Of a stretch of 64,000 nt of DNA, positions 44,501 to 53,433 are shown one piece after another (position 1 is the first letter of the stretch; each line of letters begins with the position of its first letter). The position numbers and the translations under genes are program-made. This stretch comes from Lysobacter soyae (lineage in GTDB: Bacteria > Pseudomonadota > Gammaproteobacteria > Xanthomonadales > Xanthomonadaceae), in contig NZ_CP080544.1 of the NCBI RefSeq assembly GCF_019551435.1, positions 186,001 through 250,000 on the forward strand, read 5' to 3'. Under the pieces are notes generated by a model. That model had not been told where the DNA came from and did no database searches. It saw only the letters and a program-made list of their open reading frames with translations.

Positions 44501-44621
44501 GATCACTTCCACCGCGTTGAGCTTGGTGGTGATTCCCGCTGCGTACACCGTGTTGGATGATCTGGGTGATTGGGTGAACCGCAAGTTGGGTCGCCAAGCG
44601 CGCCATCCGCACGCGGCCTGA
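41538..44621 (+). CDS. RND family efflux transporter permease
   Basis: Proton-driven inner-membrane pump of 1027 residues with 12 expected membrane segments and two large periplasmic loops. Recognisable parts are the N-terminal helix SSWAIKRPLPAIMLFF, the central relay VVVGILVDDAIVEIENIVRHL with two adjacent Asp, and the second half ALIGLLMLIGIATKNSILLVDYAV. It starts with GTG inside the stop of the adaptor gene (GTGA). Sequence is nearer the AcrB/MexF-like multidrug group than the heavy-metal group, but the substrate is unknown. No regulator gene is adjacent. Confidence 0.93.
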   Translation: MSGGGNLSSWAIKRPLPAIMLFFVLCVAGLYGFHKLSVARFPDIAFPMTVVTVMQPGASPSQLETEVTRKVEDSVATIPNIKRITSTVVEGVSTTAIEFNLNADLMTALNDTKDAVTRIRMDLPQDIQEPIISKIDIGGSLLTYAVDAPNMTADEMSWFVDRDVSRALYGVEGVAQVKRIGGVDRQIRVDLDPQALEAFGVTAGEVSQQLALSQVERPGGKAELAGEAQTIRTIGTVQDAQQLRDYSITLADGRSVRLSSIATVTDSAADPSQAALLDGRPVVGFSLARTRGSDELKVRDGVKDALATLAKEHPGANFKIVSDMTTETETSYHSSMEMLFEGAILALIVVYLFLRDWRATWVSAIALPLSIIPTFAVIYFLGFSLNMITLLALSVVVGILVDDAIVEIENIVRHLGMGKSPIDAARDAADEIGTAVIATSMTLAAVFVPVAFMPGIAGKFFREFGWTAATAVLFSLLVARLLTPMMAAYQLKPHADHQGEDGRVMQRYMRIVTWATHNRWKTLLMATVFFFASLAMIPFIPTTFIPVADQGRSNLSIELPPGTTIETTTQVAERARKELSGIKELKQVFAMIGAVPDVGDPSKSGVADARRATLVLEWADKGDRDKTQKDLERIAREKLSDLPGAKISYISSEPGEQMMLVLSGDDPQKLEDAAAKVERDLRNIQGLGSISSSASLLRPEIQIVPDSARAADVGVATAAIAEAARVATAGDYTQRMAKLNLPDRQIPIRVGFAREDLRDPATISQLRVRGKGGPVPLDAVADIRQGSGPSVISRYQRQRNITLTAELNGRPLGEVMGEVQKLPSVKSVPPGVKFINTGDAEIFIELFVGFALAMVAGIVCIYMVLLLLFNHALQPITILCAIPLCAAGAFGALLITQNALSLPALIGLLMLIGIATKNSILLVDYAVMAEDEQGMSQHEAVLDACHKRARPVIMTTIAMGAGMLPLALGFSGDSSFRAPMAWAVIGGLITSTALSLVVIPAAYTVLDDLGDWVNRKLGRQARHPHAA

Positions 44622-44635
44622 CCCAACCGCGCGCG

Positions 44636-45001
44636 TCAATGCGAATAGGGCGAGTTTTCCGGCTTGCCCTTGCCGCGCCAACGGCCTTCGCGCTTTGCCT
44701 GCGGGCACACGCTCATGTACTGCTGCAGCGAATTGACGTCGTTGTCTGACCAGCGTTGATAGGTGTACGGATAGATAGGGCAGGTACCGGTGCTCGGCAC
44801 CGGGCAATAACCGGGCGTAAGGCGCCATAGCGCGCGCACCGGTTGCTCGGGTGACCAAGCGCGGGGATTGTCTTTGATGCCTTGCGTGCAGAACACGAAG
44901 GGATCATTGTCGCGAAAGCGGATTTGCTCGTAATACGGTTTGTCGGCCGCAAAAGCGCTGCCGGCGAAGACACAAACGAAGCTCAACAGAAGAAAACGCA
45001 C
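44636..45001 (-). CDS. small secreted protein, four cysteines
   Basis: A 121-residue product with a signal peptide (hydrophobic LLLSFVCVFAGSAFAA, cleavage near AFAA). The mature part contains four Cys (FCTQG, GYCPVP, TCPIYPYTYQRW, SVCPQA), which could form disulfides in the periplasm. The GTG at 45001 is favoured because AGGGA is seven bases upstream; the frame opens nine codons earlier. No family recognised. Convergent with the RND gene and downstream of glyS on the same strand. Confidence 0.7.
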   Translation of the reverse strand: MRFLLLSFVCVFAGSAFAADKPYYEQIRFRDNDPFVFCTQGIKDNPRAWSPEQPVRALWRLTPGYCPVPSTGTCPIYPYTYQRWSDNDVNSLQQYMSVCPQAKREGRWRGKGKPENSPYSH

Positions 45002-45038
45002 GGACTCATCCCTCCCCGGACAAGTCACGAAGTCTACG

Positions 45039-45060
45039 TCGCGCGCCCGGCGGCGCGCGA
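45039..45060. other. GC-rich hairpin after glyS
   Basis: Perfect 9-bp stem TCGCGCGCC / GGCGCGCGA with a 4-base loop, ten bases beyond the glyS stop. There is no T-tract on either strand, so termination here would not be of the standard intrinsic type. Confidence 0.4.
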
Positions 45061-45070
45061 AAGAATCAGA

Positions 45071-47143
45071 CTAAACCGACAAGTGCTCGATGGCCGCCAC
45101 CGAGCCCAGCGCGCCGGCCAATGCATTCAACAAAGCCAGGCGATTGCCGCGCACCGCCACGTCATCGGCGTTGACCATCACGTCGTTGAAAAACGTATCC
45201 ACGGGCGCGCGCAATTGCGCCAGACGCGACAGCACGGCGCTGTAATCCCGTGCAGCCAGCGCGGCGCGAGTGTCATACAAGGTGGATTGCAGTGCGGCAT
45301 GCAGTGCATGTTCCGCCGGTTCAACCAGCAATGCGGTGTCGATCTTCGCCGCGATGTCGGCTTCCGACTTGCGCAAAATATTGCGAATGCGTTTGTTTGC
45401 TGCCGCCAAGGCTTCCGCATCGGCAGAGCGTGCGAACCCTTTGACGGCATCCAAGCGCGCTGCAAAATCCGGCAGCGAATCGTGGACAACATTCATCACC
45501 GACTCGAATTGCTGCGGCGTCGCGCCTTTCTCGGCGAAGTAGGCCCGCAAGCGGTCGTAGAGGAACTGGGTGACGTCAAACGGATGGACGTCGGCCACGT
45601 GTGACGGTTGCAAGGCCCACGCGCGTTCGAACCATTCGTTCGGCAACAGATCGTGACCGCCTTCCAGCAAGGTGCGGGCAAGACCCAGGGCATTGCGACG
45701 CAAGGCAAACGGATCCTTGTTGCCGGTGGGCTTCAAGCCCGCGGCAAAGCCGCCCGCCAAAGTATCGAAGCGCTCCGCAATTGCCAAGGTCTGACCGAGC
45801 TTGGACGGCGCGATGTCGTCCGCGGCGTTGCGCGGCATGTAGATCTCGTCCAAGGCGGCGGCGATGTCGCCCGTTTCACCTTGTGCGGCCGCATAGTGAC
45901 GTCCGGCAATGCCTTGCAGCTCCGGAAACTCGTTCACCATGCGTGATTGCAAATCGTTCTTGGCGAGGCGTGCCGCTTTGGCGGCCGCGTCGGCGTCCAC
46001 ACCGAGCACCGGAGCCAGCGCCGAGGCCAAGCTCGCGACGCGTTCGACTTTGTCGGCGACGCTGCCGAGTTTGGCTTGGTAGGTGACGCTCTTGAGTCCG
46101 TCGCCCATGGCCACCAAGCCTTGCTTCAAGTCTTCGTCGAAGAAGAATTTGGCATCGCTGAAACGCGGACGAATGACCCGCTCGTAGCCTTTGCGGACTT
46201 CATCCGGGGCTTTCGATTCGATGTTGGCGATGCCGATGAAATGTTCGGTCAACTTGCCGTCGCGATCGAGCACCGGGAAATACTTCTGATTGGTTTCCAT
46301 GGTTTCGATCAGGGCTTCTTGCGGAACAGCCAAAAAGGCCGGCTCGAATGCGCAGCGAATCGGCGACGGCCATTCCACCAGGCCGTTCACTTGTTCGAGG
46401 TTGTCGGCATCGATGCGCGCGCGGCCACCCACTTCCGTGGCGGCCTGATTGACCTGTTCGACGATGCGGGCACGACGCGTGTCGGGATCGACCAAGACGA
46501 ACGCATGCTGCAAGGCTTCGACGTACTGCGTCGGCGAATCGAGCGTGATGTCGCCGGGCTGCATGAAGCGATGACCGCGACTGCGGTTGCCGGCGGTCAC
46601 GCCGAACACGCTGGCCGGCGCGACGTCGTGACCGAGCATCAACACCAACCAGTGCACCGGACGGGCAAAGGCGTAAGGGTGCGCGCCCCAACGCATCGGC
46701 TTCGGAATCGGCATGGCGGCAATGGCTTCTTGCACGATCTCGCCGAGGATGTCGACAGTGGCCACACCCGGTTTGACGGCGCGATGGACGAAGCGCTCAC
46801 CTTTGCCGTCGGTGGTGCGCTCGAGCTGTTGCCAGTCAATGCCGGCTTTGGCGGCAAACCCTTCCAGCGCTTTGGTCGGTTTGCCTTCCGCATCGAGCGC
46901 GATGTTCAAATACGGGCCCAGCACTTCGCTCTTTTGTTCGGGTTGTTGGCTGGCGACATCCGACAACAACACAGCGAGGCGACGCGGGGTGTAGAGCGGC
47001 TTGGCATTGCCGCGCACAAACGCGATGCCGCGTTTTTCCAAACCGGCCAACACGCCGTCAAAAAATGCCTGCGCCAACACCGGCAAGGCCTTGACCGGCA
47101 ATTCTTCGGTGCCTAGTTCGATCAGCAGCGGTTGCGTTTTCAT
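45071..47143 (-). CDS. glyS: glycyl-tRNA synthetase beta subunit
   Basis: Beta subunit of the alpha2beta2 glycyl-tRNA synthetase, 690 residues (E. coli 689). The N-terminus [43 protein letters not shown] and the C-terminal anticodon-binding part ([22 protein letters not shown]) are family hallmarks. It overlaps the end of glyQ by four bases (ATGA), so the two subunits are coupled. Confidence 0.97.
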   Translation of the reverse strand: MKTQPLLIELGTEELPVKALPVLAQAFFDGVLAGLEKRGIAFVRGNAKPLYTPRRLAVLLSDVASQQPEQKSEVLGPYLNIALDAEGKPTKALEGFAAKAGIDWQQLERTTDGKGERFVHRAVKPGVATVDILGEIVQEAIAAMPIPKPMRWGAHPYAFARPVHWLVLMLGHDVAPASVFGVTAGNRSRGHRFMQPGDITLDSPTQYVEALQHAFVLVDPDTRRARIVEQVNQAATEVGGRARIDADNLEQVNGLVEWPSPIRCAFEPAFLAVPQEALIETMETNQKYFPVLDRDGKLTEHFIGIANIESKAPDEVRKGYERVIRPRFSDAKFFFDEDLKQGLVAMGDGLKSVTYQAKLGSVADKVERVASLASALAPVLGVDADAAAKAARLAKNDLQSRMVNEFPELQGIAGRHYAAAQGETGDIAAALDEIYMPRNAADDIAPSKLGQTLAIAERFDTLAGGFAAGLKPTGNKDPFALRRNALGLARTLLEGGHDLLPNEWFERAWALQPSHVADVHPFDVTQFLYDRLRAYFAEKGATPQQFESVMNVVHDSLPDFAARLDAVKGFARSADAEALAAANKRIRNILRKSEADIAAKIDTALLVEPAEHALHAALQSTLYDTRAALAARDYSAVLSRLAQLRAPVDTFFNDVMVNADDVAVRGNRLALLNALAGALGSVAAIEHLSV

Positions 47144-48057
47144 GCCGAGGCCTCCGTCGCTGGCTTTTTCAATGCCGGAAATCCCAGCTTTTCGCGTTGC
47201 GCGTAGTAGCTCTCGGCCACCGCTTGCGCCAATTTGCGCACGCGCAAGATGTAACGTTGACGTTCCGTCACCGAGATGGCACGGCGTGCATCCAACAAAT
47301 TGAAACTGTGCGAGGCCTTCATCACTTGCTCGTACGCCGGTAGCGGCAAGTTGACTTCGACCAATTTCACCGCCTCACGCTCGCAGGCATCGAAGCGATG
47401 GAAGAGTTCTTCGACGTCCGCATATTCAAAGTTGTAAGTGGACTGTTCCACTTCGTTTTGGTGATAAACATCGCGATACAGGACCGGCGTGCCATCCGGG
47501 CCATACGTCCACACGATGTCGAACACGTTGTCGACGTTTTGCAGATACATGCACAAACGCTCGAGGCCGTAGGTGATTTCACCGAGCACGGGTTTGCATT
47601 CCAAGCCGCCGGCTTGCTGGAAGTAAGTGAACTGGGTGACTTCCATGCCGTTCAACCACACTTCCCAGCCGAGGCCCCAGGCGCCGAGCGTGGGAGATTC
47701 CCAGTTGTCTTCCACCAAGCGCAAATCGTGCACCTGCGGATCAATACCGAGGGATTTCAACGAATCGAAATACAGTTCAACGATGTTGTCGGGCGACGGT
47801 TTCATCGCCACTTGATATTGGTAGTAGCGTTGCAACCGGTTCGGGTTTTCACCGTAACGGCCATCGGTCGGGCGGCGACAGGGCTGCACATAGGCGGCAT
47901 TCCACGGCTCCGGTCCGAGCGAGCGCAAAAACGTCGCGGCGTGAAAGGTCCCGGCGCCGACCTCCATGTCCAAAGGTTGGATCAGGACGCAACCTTGTTC
48001 GCCCCAATAGGCGTTCAAACGCTGGATCAGTTGCTGGAAAGTGATGGCGACAGACAT
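47140..48057 (-). CDS. glyQ: glycyl-tRNA synthetase alpha subunit
   Basis: Alpha subunit carrying the class II active site, 305 residues from this [76 protein letters not shown] and [21 protein letters not shown] are nearly invariant. An in-frame ATG three codons earlier (48066) is also possible. The minus-strand -10 TATACT at 48086-48091 sits just upstream and overlaps the -10 of the divergent amidotransferase gene. Confidence 0.96.
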   Translation of the reverse strand: MSVAITFQQLIQRLNAYWGEQGCVLIQPLDMEVGAGTFHAATFLRSLGPEPWNAAYVQPCRRPTDGRYGENPNRLQRYYQYQVAMKPSPDNIVELYFDSLKSLGIDPQVHDLRLVEDNWESPTLGAWGLGWEVWLNGMEVTQFTYFQQAGGLECKPVLGEITYGLERLCMYLQNVDNVFDIVWTYGPDGTPVLYRDVYHQNEVEQSTYNFEYADVEELFHRFDACEREAVKLVEVNLPLPAYEQVMKASHSFNLLDARRAISVTERQRYILRVRKLAQAVAESYYAQREKLGFPALKKPATEASA

Positions 48058-48085
48058 GGGGTGCATCCGTACTTGCAAGCCCGTT

Positions 48086-48093
48086 AGTATAGT
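48086..48093. promoter_or_regulatory. overlapping divergent -10 boxes
   Basis: On the minus strand, 48086-48091 reads TATACT (glyQ side). On the plus strand, 48088-48093 reads TATAGT (amidotransferase side). The two hexamers share four bases, so RNA polymerase could engage from either strand but not both at once. Predicted leaders would be about 15-20 bases on each side. Confidence 0.55.
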
Positions 48094-48117
48094 TTGGACA
48101 CCACAGCTTCCCTACCG

Positions 48118-48846
48118 ATGCACGCCCCTTTCCTGATTTTGCAAACAGGGGAACCGGTCCCCGAACTTCGCCGTCATCGTGGATTTCCCCACTGGATTCG
48201 CGTCTCGGGCGAGATTCCCCGTGATGGCACAGACGTCATCAACGTGGCCAATGGCGAGCCTTTACCCGAGCGCGTGCCCTATGCCGGCATTTTCGTCACC
48301 GGTTCGCCGGCCATGGTGACGGATCGCCAAGCCTGGAGCGAAAGCACGGCCGAATGGCTGCGCGGTCGCATCGCTGCCGGCATCCCCACATTAGGCATTT
48401 GCTACGGGCATCAGCTGATTGCACACGCGCTGGGCGGAACCGTCGACAACAACCCTGCGGGACGGGAAATCGGTACGGTCGAGATCACCCGGTCCATGAC
48501 CGAGGAGGACCCGTTGATGCAAGGGATGCCCGCGCAGTTTCCGGCCCATGCAAGCCATATGCAAAGCGTCATCCACTTGCCGGACGATGCGGTGGTCTTG
48601 GCACGATCGGCGCTGGAACCGCATCAGGCGGTGCGCTATGCGCCCAATTGCTGGGGCCTGCAGTTCCATCCGGAGTTTTCGACGCAAATCACGCGGACAT
48701 ATGTCAAAGCGCGCGCGGCACGGATTCAGGAAGAAGGTGGCGACGTTGACAGCCTCTTGGGTACCATACGTTCGACACCGGAAGCGAGGGGGTTGCTTCG
48801 TCGTTTCGTCCGGATCGCACATCGAAGACTTTTGGGGAAGACGTGA
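48118..48846 (+). CDS. class I glutamine amidotransferase (GMP synthase-like)
   Basis: A 242-residue stand-alone amidotransferase domain. Catalytic Cys is in GICYGHQLIAHALGG and the His-Glu pair is in GLQFHPEFSTQI. Such stand-alone proteins (COG0518) are often listed as GMP synthase-like, but the synthase domain is absent and true guaA is elsewhere; some members act in gamma-glutamyl hydrolysis. The ATG at 48118 is preferred over the in-frame TTG at 48094, which overlaps the predicted promoter. It overlaps the next gene by four bases. Confidence 0.88.
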   Translation: MHAPFLILQTGEPVPELRRHRGFPHWIRVSGEIPRDGTDVINVANGEPLPERVPYAGIFVTGSPAMVTDRQAWSESTAEWLRGRIAAGIPTLGICYGHQLIAHALGGTVDNNPAGREIGTVEITRSMTEEDPLMQGMPAQFPAHASHMQSVIHLPDDAVVLARSALEPHQAVRYAPNCWGLQFHPEFSTQITRTYVKARAARIQEEGGDVDSLLGTIRSTPEARGLLRRFVRIAHRRLLGKT

Positions 48847-49721
48847 ATAATCAATCGAACAAAGTGCCGGCGTCGTCGGGTGCGCAGTGGATCCTCGATG
48901 GCTTTGCCGCCTTTCGAGCAGCGCCGGGACCCTACCTGTTGGTTGCAGGCACTTATGCCGCCGGCGTTTTGGTGGCCACCTTGCTGATGAAGGGCTCGCC
49001 GGTGTTCGGCATGTTGGTGTTGCTGGTACTGACGCTGATGCAGCCGATTTTCGTGGCGGCCTTGGTACTTGGCGCACATGAGGCAGATGCCGGACAACGT
49101 CCGGGCATGGATTTGCTGCCGCGTGTTCACGCGACCGGCAAAATGTCGCAACTTTTGTTGACGTTGTTGCCGCAAATCACGGCCGGTCTGATTTCGGGCT
49201 TCTTGCTGTATTTCATGGTCGGTAGCCAAAACCTCAGCCATACCATCGAAGTGTTGGAAGCCATCCAGAACAATCCGCAAGCACAGACCGAATTGATGAA
49301 AGAACTGCCGCTTGCCGAATTCGGCCGCTGGGCGCTGTTGTCCTTGGTGCTCGGATTGATCGCGGCGATGTTCACGTTCCTCGCCATTCCGCAAATCCTG
49401 TTCAACGGTCGCCGCTCCATGGATGCGATGCGTGACAGCTTCCGCGGCGTGACCGGCAATCTCACCGCCGTCATCCTCGGCTTCATCTTCTTCGTGATCA
49501 CGGTGCTCGCCATCCTCGTGGCGTTCATGATCGTGTCGGGTCTGATCAGCGTGGTCGCCGGGCGCGGTGCCGCCGATTTGATCGGCAGCTTCCTGCAAAT
49601 TCTGGTGTTGCTGCCGTTGCAGGGTTTGATCACCTACGCGGCATGGAAGTCGATCTTCGGCAACGCTTCGAACACGCCGGCCATCGACAGCGCGCGTTCG
49701 TCCAATCAGTTCGAGGCTTAA
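48843..49721 (+). CDS. BPSS1780 family membrane protein
   Basis: A 292-residue inner-membrane protein with about six hydrophobic segments. The N-terminal pattern QWILDGFAAFRAAPGPYLL and the later LFNGRRSMDAMRDSFRG match the BPSS1780 family of unknown function. It starts with GTG inside the upstream stop (GTGA). Its TAA and the TAA of the convergent antiporter gene share the palindrome TTAA at 49718-49721. Confidence 0.8.
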   Translation: MNNQSNKVPASSGAQWILDGFAAFRAAPGPYLLVAGTYAAGVLVATLLMKGSPVFGMLVLLVLTLMQPIFVAALVLGAHEADAGQRPGMDLLPRVHATGKMSQLLLTLLPQITAGLISGFLLYFMVGSQNLSHTIEVLEAIQNNPQAQTELMKELPLAEFGRWALLSLVLGLIAAMFTFLAIPQILFNGRRSMDAMRDSFRGVTGNLTAVILGFIFFVITVLAILVAFMIVSGLISVVAGRGAADLIGSFLQILVLLPLQGLITYAAWKSIFGNASNTPAIDSARSSNQFEA

Positions 49722-51460
49722 GCGTTCGCGCCTGAAATCAGGCGCTCGCCGAGTGACAGCAGGCGCAAGCCGACTTCACTCACCCGATCATCTTTCGTGG
49801 CCCGCACCGTCAGGGTGGCGGGCCCGATCCCCAAGTGATCACCGATCTGCGGCATGTCGTCGAAACGTTCGGCAAACAAGTTTGCTGCGGTGAATTTCCT
49901 GAAACGCGCCGGCACGTGCAGGTCATAGAACTCGGCCAAAGTGCCGAGTTCCACATCACCTGGCAAGACCAGCTCGCCGAATCGCGACCCCTGCGCATCG
50001 GTCGATTCGTTGCCGACAAACATCCAGTCCAAGCGTTGTGCACTCGCGCTCGGGGCGAGCAGGTACGCGTAGTCTTGAACTTGCACACCGCCGGATTCTT
50101 CCGCGGATTGAATCTTGCCGTCGCGCACCACCATCAACAAACGGACGTTGAGCGGCCAATGCACCGGGTTCAAGGCACGGCACCCCGGGGCGACGCGATA
50201 GCCGAGCAATTCATATTCAAGTTGACCGGGCAGATCGAGTTGTACGCGACGTGTATCGGGGTCTTTTCGCGGTACGGCAATACCAAAGAAATGCGCCGCG
50301 CGCGGCAGGGTCCAGCCTTGCACCACCAGCGAGGTCAGCACCACCACGAAGGCGACATTGAAATACATCCACGCGTTCGGCAGTTTGGCGAGCAGGGGAA
50401 TGGAGGCCAGAAAGATGCCGACTGCACCGCGCAAGCCGACCCAGGCAATGAAACCAATCTCGCCCAGCCGGTATTTGAACGGCATCAAACAAGCGAATAC
50501 AGCAACGGGGCGAGCGACCAGCATCAGGAAGGCGGAGATGCCCAGGGCGGGCCACAAGATTTTCAACAAGTCATGCGGTGTCGCCAGCAGACCGAGCAAC
50601 AGGAACATCACCAACTGTGCGAACCACGTGGCGGCATCCTGCACCGACATGACATCACTGCGGGCGCGAACCGGTCGATTCGCGACCAAGACACCGGCGA
50701 TATAGACGGCGAGATAGCCACTGCCGCCGACCAGATTGGTGAGTGCGAACAGCGTCAGTGCACTGGCAATTGCCAACCAAGGATGTAGTCCGGCGGGCAG
50801 GTCATAGCGGTTGAGTGCCCAGACGATGACGCGTCCGCCGAGATAGCCCAAGACCACACCGGCACCGATGGCGAGCACGATGCTCCACAACAGGCCCAGA
50901 TACGTTTGCGCTTCGGTTCCGGCGATCCAAACGGTGATCGCGGTGGTGAGAAAAATCGCCATCGGGTCGTTGGCGCCCGATTCGAGTTCGAGGGTGCTGC
51001 CGGTGCGCTTCTCCAGATGCAAACCACCGGCACGAATCAGGAAGAACACCGCCGCCGCATCCGTCGAGGCCACGACGGTACCCAGCAGGAGCGACTGCAA
51101 CAGATTCAGATCCAACAAGTAGTGGCTGGCGACCGCGGTGAGTGCGGCGGTGATCAAGACGCCCACTGTTGCCAGCACGATGCTCGGTGTGACGCTGCCG
51201 CGCACCGCATCGGCGCGGGTGCGCAAGCCGCCGTCGAACAAAATCACACACAGTGCCACCGAACCGATCAGGAAGGTGAGGCGCGTGTCGCTGAAACGAA
51301 TACCGCCGATGCCATCGACGCCGAGCAACATGCCGATGACCAGGAACACCAACAACAACGGCGCACCGAAGCGGCGTGCCAGCAGTGAAGAAGCGACGCC
51401 CGCGAGCACGAGGAGGGCGTAGCCCAGGAGTCGGACATCAATGTGGTGCAAAGCATCCAT
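49718..51460 (-). CDS. K+/H+ antiporter, NhaP2/CvrA type (CPA1)
   Basis: A 580-residue transporter with about 12-13 membrane segments of the Na+/H+-exchanger fold (SLLLGTVVASTDAAAVFFLI, TLELESGANDPMAIFLTTAI, WVGLRGAVGIFLASIPLL) and a soluble tail. The tail (from about 400) holds a RCK_C/TrkA-C-like portion (YRVAPGCRALN) and a C-terminal CorC/HlyC-like domain (MPQIGDHLGIGPATLTVRATKDDRVSEVGL), the architecture of NhaP2 potassium/proton antiporters. Likely role is cytoplasmic K+ and pH homeostasis; ion choice is inferred. It ends tail to tail with the previous gene. Confidence 0.9.
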   Translation of the reverse strand: MDALHHIDVRLLGYALLVLAGVASSLLARRFGAPLLLVFLVIGMLLGVDGIGGIRFSDTRLTFLIGSVALCVILFDGGLRTRADAVRGSVTPSIVLATVGVLITAALTAVASHYLLDLNLLQSLLLGTVVASTDAAAVFFLIRAGGLHLEKRTGSTLELESGANDPMAIFLTTAITVWIAGTEAQTYLGLLWSIVLAIGAGVVLGYLGGRVIVWALNRYDLPAGLHPWLAIASALTLFALTNLVGGSGYLAVYIAGVLVANRPVRARSDVMSVQDAATWFAQLVMFLLLGLLATPHDLLKILWPALGISAFLMLVARPVAVFACLMPFKYRLGEIGFIAWVGLRGAVGIFLASIPLLAKLPNAWMYFNVAFVVVLTSLVVQGWTLPRAAHFFGIAVPRKDPDTRRVQLDLPGQLEYELLGYRVAPGCRALNPVHWPLNVRLLMVVRDGKIQSAEESGGVQVQDYAYLLAPSASAQRLDWMFVGNESTDAQGSRFGELVLPGDVELGTLAEFYDLHVPARFRKFTAANLFAERFDDMPQIGDHLGIGPATLTVRATKDDRVSEVGLRLLSLGERLISGANA

Positions 51461-51539
51461 TGGTCGAATCCAGGCCCTCGCAAAGATTCGAGTGTAAACA
51501 AGCTACGCTGAATGCGTCATCCGAATTTTCTTCACTCGC

Positions 51540-53348
51540 TTATTGCGGCAATTTCAAATCCGTGGCGGTGACGGCACCGGTGCCACGTGGTGTTGCCTCG
51601 ATATGCAAGTCGCCATCGAGCGTGGATTTGTGCTCAAGCGTCGACCACATCCGATCCAAGCCGGCATACATGTAGGGCAACAGCGGCACAAAGCGCGCTG
51701 CATAAGAAGGGAAGGCGAGGAAAGCATCGAAGTGCTCGGCTTTGCCGACGGTCCAGTAGGCCACCGGGCGACCCGCTGCGCGCGCGGCAGCGACATACGG
51801 TGCACTGCTGAACACCGGTGGCACCAAGCCGTCTTCATCACCGTGGATCACCAGAACCGGCAGACCGCGTCGTGGCATTTTGGTTTGTGTCGCTGCGATG
51901 CCCGCACGTACGCGCTGTGCATCCGCATTGTCGCCCGTCCACAACGCGCGCAAGCATTGTTCGCCCGCCAAAGTGAAATCCGGGGGCGCCATGCGCGGGT
52001 CCTTCAGCAGAATGCCATTCCCCGGCGGAATGCCGGCGGATTCGCTCCACCAAGTGTTGCGTTCGACCGCCGTGCTCGGGCGTGGCTGCAGTTGCGCCGT
52101 CATCGCCGTGTAGCTGTAGCCGCACGGGTGTTCGCCTGCGCGATAGCGGCCATAAGCCGAAGCGTACGCAGCCGTCACCGCGCGCCACAAATCGAAACCG
52201 GTCGAAGCGGCACCCGCGGTCAGCGAAATGTCCTTCCAACCACTGGCGCGTAACACTGCACGCGCCGAGGCGGCTTGTTGCGCCACGGTCGTTCCGTCAA
52301 TCAGTCCCTGCGCCTTCAAACTCGCGCAGCGTTGTTTCCACAGCGGCTCCACTTGCGCGCGCATCGGCGGCTGCGGCAAGGCATCGACCGGCAGATCGAG
52401 CAGTGCGCACGGCATGAAGATGGCCGCCTCAGTCGCGAAGTCATACAAGGGACGATTGCCCTCGACATAGACGTTGGGCTCACCGGCCACAACGCCATCG
52501 AGCCAGTCGCCATCGAGTTCGGCCGCGCGCAATACCGCGCCGCCGCCATTGGAAATGCCGGTGGCAATGACGCGCGTGTTTTCGAAGGTAAACGGCGCTT
52601 GATTCGGCAGGGCTTCGCTGAGTTGATGCAAAGCGAACTGCGCCGCTTGCTTCACGTGGCGTCCCCAATCCGCTTCCGGGTTGTCTTCCGAATGTGCGTG
52701 CTTGAACGCAACGCCGGTGGCACCTTCGGCGAGGCGGGGTTCAAATGCCGCGGCGTTGCCGGCAGCAACGCGCATGCCCGAGGCATCGACGCCTTCACCG
52801 GCATCGATATCGAACAAGTCGCTGCCTGCGGCCTTGTCGGTATGCACCACGGCGCAACCGCGCGGCAACGCCCAGGCAGAAGCGACGGAAATGGCCCCAT
52901 ACACGCCGCGCGAGCCCGAGGCCGCGGCCACAATCAGGCAGCGTTTGCCGGCATCGAAGTTGTCCGGCAACTGCAGGACGACGCGGTGGGGTTGCGTGGC
53001 GCCCGGCAAACGCAACAGGGTTGAAAATTCGCGACCCGGAATGTTGGCGACGCTGCCATACACCTCGCCATAGCCACCTTGCGGCGACAGGTCGGCGATG
53101 CCGCGCCAGTTCGACCAAATCGCACGTCGGCGCAGTTCGGCGGCGGTCGGATGTTCCGGATCGGCGAACTTCGGCGCCGTCATCTCACGCAAGCCGGCGA
53201 GGCCGAGGCCGGCCGTCAACAGATCATCGCCCTGCCGATGCTCGGAAACAGTCACAGGTGCGGACATGATCGGTTCCTCGGATTTCGTGCCGGTCATCGC
53301 GCAAGCGGACGCCAACATCGCAGCGGCTACAGGGATCAGGATTTTCAT
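51540..53348 (-). CDS. D-(-)-3-hydroxybutyrate oligomer hydrolase, exported
   Basis: A 602-residue serine hydrolase of the 3HBOH family (PF10605), which cleaves 3-hydroxybutyrate dimers and oligomers released from polyhydroxybutyrate. Catalytic serine in TGISNGGGAVLRAAE; acid region in LPVLVIHGDEDGLVPPVF; histidine in GKAEHFDAFLAFPSY. Signal peptide with a possible lipobox (LASAC), so periplasmic or surface-anchored. It is divergent from the LuxR-type regulator gene; the 85-base gap holds a motif repeated in the TonB/GntP promoter region. Confidence 0.9.
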   Translation of the reverse strand: MKILIPVAAAMLASACAMTGTKSEEPIMSAPVTVSEHRQGDDLLTAGLGLAGLREMTAPKFADPEHPTAAELRRRAIWSNWRGIADLSPQGGYGEVYGSVANIPGREFSTLLRLPGATQPHRVVLQLPDNFDAGKRCLIVAAASGSRGVYGAISVASAWALPRGCAVVHTDKAAGSDLFDIDAGEGVDASGMRVAAGNAAAFEPRLAEGATGVAFKHAHSEDNPEADWGRHVKQAAQFALHQLSEALPNQAPFTFENTRVIATGISNGGGAVLRAAELDGDWLDGVVAGEPNVYVEGNRPLYDFATEAAIFMPCALLDLPVDALPQPPMRAQVEPLWKQRCASLKAQGLIDGTTVAQQAASARAVLRASGWKDISLTAGAASTGFDLWRAVTAAYASAYGRYRAGEHPCGYSYTAMTAQLQPRPSTAVERNTWWSESAGIPPGNGILLKDPRMAPPDFTLAGEQCLRALWTGDNADAQRVRAGIAATQTKMPRRGLPVLVIHGDEDGLVPPVFSSAPYVAAARAAGRPVAYWTVGKAEHFDAFLAFPSYAARFVPLLPYMYAGLDRMWSTLEHKSTLDGDLHIEATPRGTGAVTATDLKLPQ

Positions 53349-53379
53349 ACGCTGACATTAGCGCGAGCTGCGTGTCGCT

Positions 53380-53391
53380 GCATCGTACTTT
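53380..53391 (+). promoter_or_regulatory. shared 12-base motif, copy 1
   Basis: GCATCGTACTTT in the divergent intergenic region, 32 bases before the hydrolase start and 43 before the regulator start. The identical 12 bases occur at 60781-60792 in the divergent region between the TonB receptor and GntP permease genes. Candidate operator for the locus. Confidence 0.6.
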
Positions 53392-53433
53392 GGTGCAACG
53401 CCGCGATGGCGCGCGGGCTGATAGGCTCGACAG

